64,000 nucleotides of DNA, from contig CM060469.1 of assembly GCA_030544235.1 (NCBI GenBank), forward strand, positions 16,362,017 through 16,426,016. The letters run 5' to 3'. Shown piece by piece: positions 62,640-64,000 of the stretch. Position numbers and translations under genes: made by a program. Origin of the DNA: Lepturacanthus savala. Lineage: Eukaryota > Chordata > Actinopteri > Scombriformes > Trichiuridae. The notes under the pieces were generated by a model. It ran no database searches, was not told where the DNA came from, and saw nothing but the letters and a program-made list of their open reading frames with translations. Numbering within the stretch: the first letter of the stretch is position 1; every line of letters starts with the position of its first letter.

Positions 62640-64000
62640 GTAAGCACCCAAGCCTTTGTCCTTCCGCTGACCTCTTTTACGACCCAGTTGCACCAGTCAC
62701 TACGTTTACATGCACAGTAAGGTCAAGCTCAGGTTGTAGCTTGGTTAGTCCTTCAACACAGACTACTGTCTTTGCCCTAGTCTACATGGAGAGTAAATTG
62801 GTACACTGCCGTGATGGACAATCTTGCAAATATGTGCATCTTCCTGTACACAATTCCTGTACACTCTACTTAGCTAAGTTAACCGGCTTCTATCGGTTTG
62901 AGTTGTTCTGTTTAGATTTTTCATATTGTTTGGTCAAAAGTTTGACCACCTTATTTTGATGGACAGCAGTGCGACCCAATGGATATTTCCCATGATGTGA
63001 ACCATCTAAATCTGATAGCAAGGGCTTTCAAATGACATGCGACATGTGGTGTATTACTTACTCACATCGGCATACCATTTTCACAAATAAGACTGAAAAA
63101 GGGGGTGTGTCTTAAGAGGTTAAAAGTCTAGATTTAGTCGGATTAACACAGTAATTAGATTTTTTCAGGTTTCATGTAAAGAGTAAGTGGCACAGCAAAT
63201 TCTGTCTACTACTTTTCGAGCCAGCCAACAAATGACTGCAGGCCGCGAGCTGTCAGTGGGTCACAACAGCTCCCTGAGCTTGCTGTAATGTGTCGAGTGC
63301 TTCCTCAGTGTTTTGCTCTGGGGGTTGTACATATTGAGGAGGGGGAAAAAGCTCAGAGGATGACATAACTGACCTAACTGTCAGCGAGCCAGCTTGTCTG
63401 ATGTCCTGTCCCATAACTGTTTTCAGCACTGTCAAAGCTGCTTGCTATTGGTCAATGATACAAACGTAATCCGCCAAATTTAATACAAAAGATTTTCTTC
63501 TGCAAGAAAATCCTCTGATTGATTGATTATGGCGGTAAATGTCACTATTTTAAAAGCTGGTTTGTTACAAATTGCTTCACTTCTCGTGATCACAGTCCTT
63601 TTTTTTTTATAGGCACACAAGTGTACTCAATTTGTTTACTTGTCCCTGTGCTGTGCCTGTTGCGGGCGAGCAGTGGTGGTCAGACTCTATTTTGAACAGA
63701 ATAATTAATGCATGACTCAGTGGAAATCCTCATATTATTCACACAATGCCGCTTTTATAAGGCACAAGTGAATATTATAAACAGAATAAGGCAACATCAT
63801 GAAGTTATAATAATATAAAAGTGAAATATTTCCTCACTTTTCTTTTCTGGTATCATTTTTTTATTTTCTCCTTATGTTTCGCTGGTCGAAAAAGTAAGTA
63901 AAAGCAGAAGGTCTGTCTTATGTAATTTAAATGCTGTCCCCTTATCCATTTTGAATTAAATTACACAAATTATAATAATTAAATGATGTCCATATTGTCA
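62640..64000 (+). other. Intron 6 of the ltbp2-like gene (partial)
   Basis: Donor GTAAGC at 62640; the acceptor lies beyond the window. The frame stays open for about 320 bp into the intron but with no family resemblance. No exon or named repeat was recognised up to 64,000. Confidence 0.7.

Noticed and set aside
1..64000. CRISPR arrays, bacterial operons, prophage, tRNA or rRNA genes
   Set aside because: No evenly spaced direct repeats with unique spacers, no ribosome-binding sites with ordered frames and no tRNA cloverleaf were seen. The window is eukaryotic.

Overview
The window is vertebrate nuclear DNA, most likely from a ray-finned (teleost) fish. It has long AT-rich introns, abundant CA/GT, CT, TA and ATCT microsatellites, teleost-style interspersed repeats, and one recognisable intron-split extracellular-matrix gene. 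There are no bacterial operons, CRISPR arrays or phage genes. The fish assignment is inferred from repeat character and protein similarity, not from a search.

Main gene. Positions 21,025 to the right edge hold the 5' part of a plus-strand latent-TGF-beta-binding-protein gene, best matched to LTBP2 (ltbp2). Six coding exons were placed by hand: 21025-21479, 25275-25348, 38938-39208, 58269-58498, 59529-59711 and 62439-62639. All junctions use GT..AG and the reading frame carries through every one, giving 471 complete codons. In order these encode a signal peptide with a basic, His/Gln-rich N-terminal region; a small cysteine motif; EGF-like domain 1; a low-complexity linker with an Asn-Gly-His repeat; a four-cysteine domain; and EGF-like domain 2. 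The gene continues past 64,000, so the hybrid/TB domains and the EGF array lie outside.

Left part (1-20,560). This is mostly non-coding. It carries a tRNA-like SINE (about 7,372-7,500, minus), a strong hairpin repeat (10,573-10,623), a possible last exon of an unidentified upstream plus-strand gene (12,216-12,332, with AATAAA at 12,424) and a decayed L1-type LINE on the minus strand (about 14,548-17,950). An L2/CR1-type LINE fragment (about 16,165-16,880) is inserted inside that L1.

Introns. Intron 1 (3.8 kb) contains a tandem array of a 'regulatory-looking' but probably transposon-derived AT-rich repeat. The same family recurs with extra modules in intron 2 (32.3-33.2 kb) and intron 3 (46.2-46.9 kb). 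Intron 2 (13.6 kb) also has a hAT-like non-autonomous element with an 8-bp target duplication, a TIR element inserted into a TA microsatellite, and a CpG-island-like segment at 33.8-34.3 kb that could be an alternative promoter. Intron 3 (19 kb) has a nested tandem duplication at 47.7-48.6 kb. Introns 4 and 5 have long CA/GT tracts and a guanine-run cluster.

I found no clearly novel biological system. The most useful leads are the unidentified terminal exon, the intronic CpG island, the composite repeat and the nested LINE.
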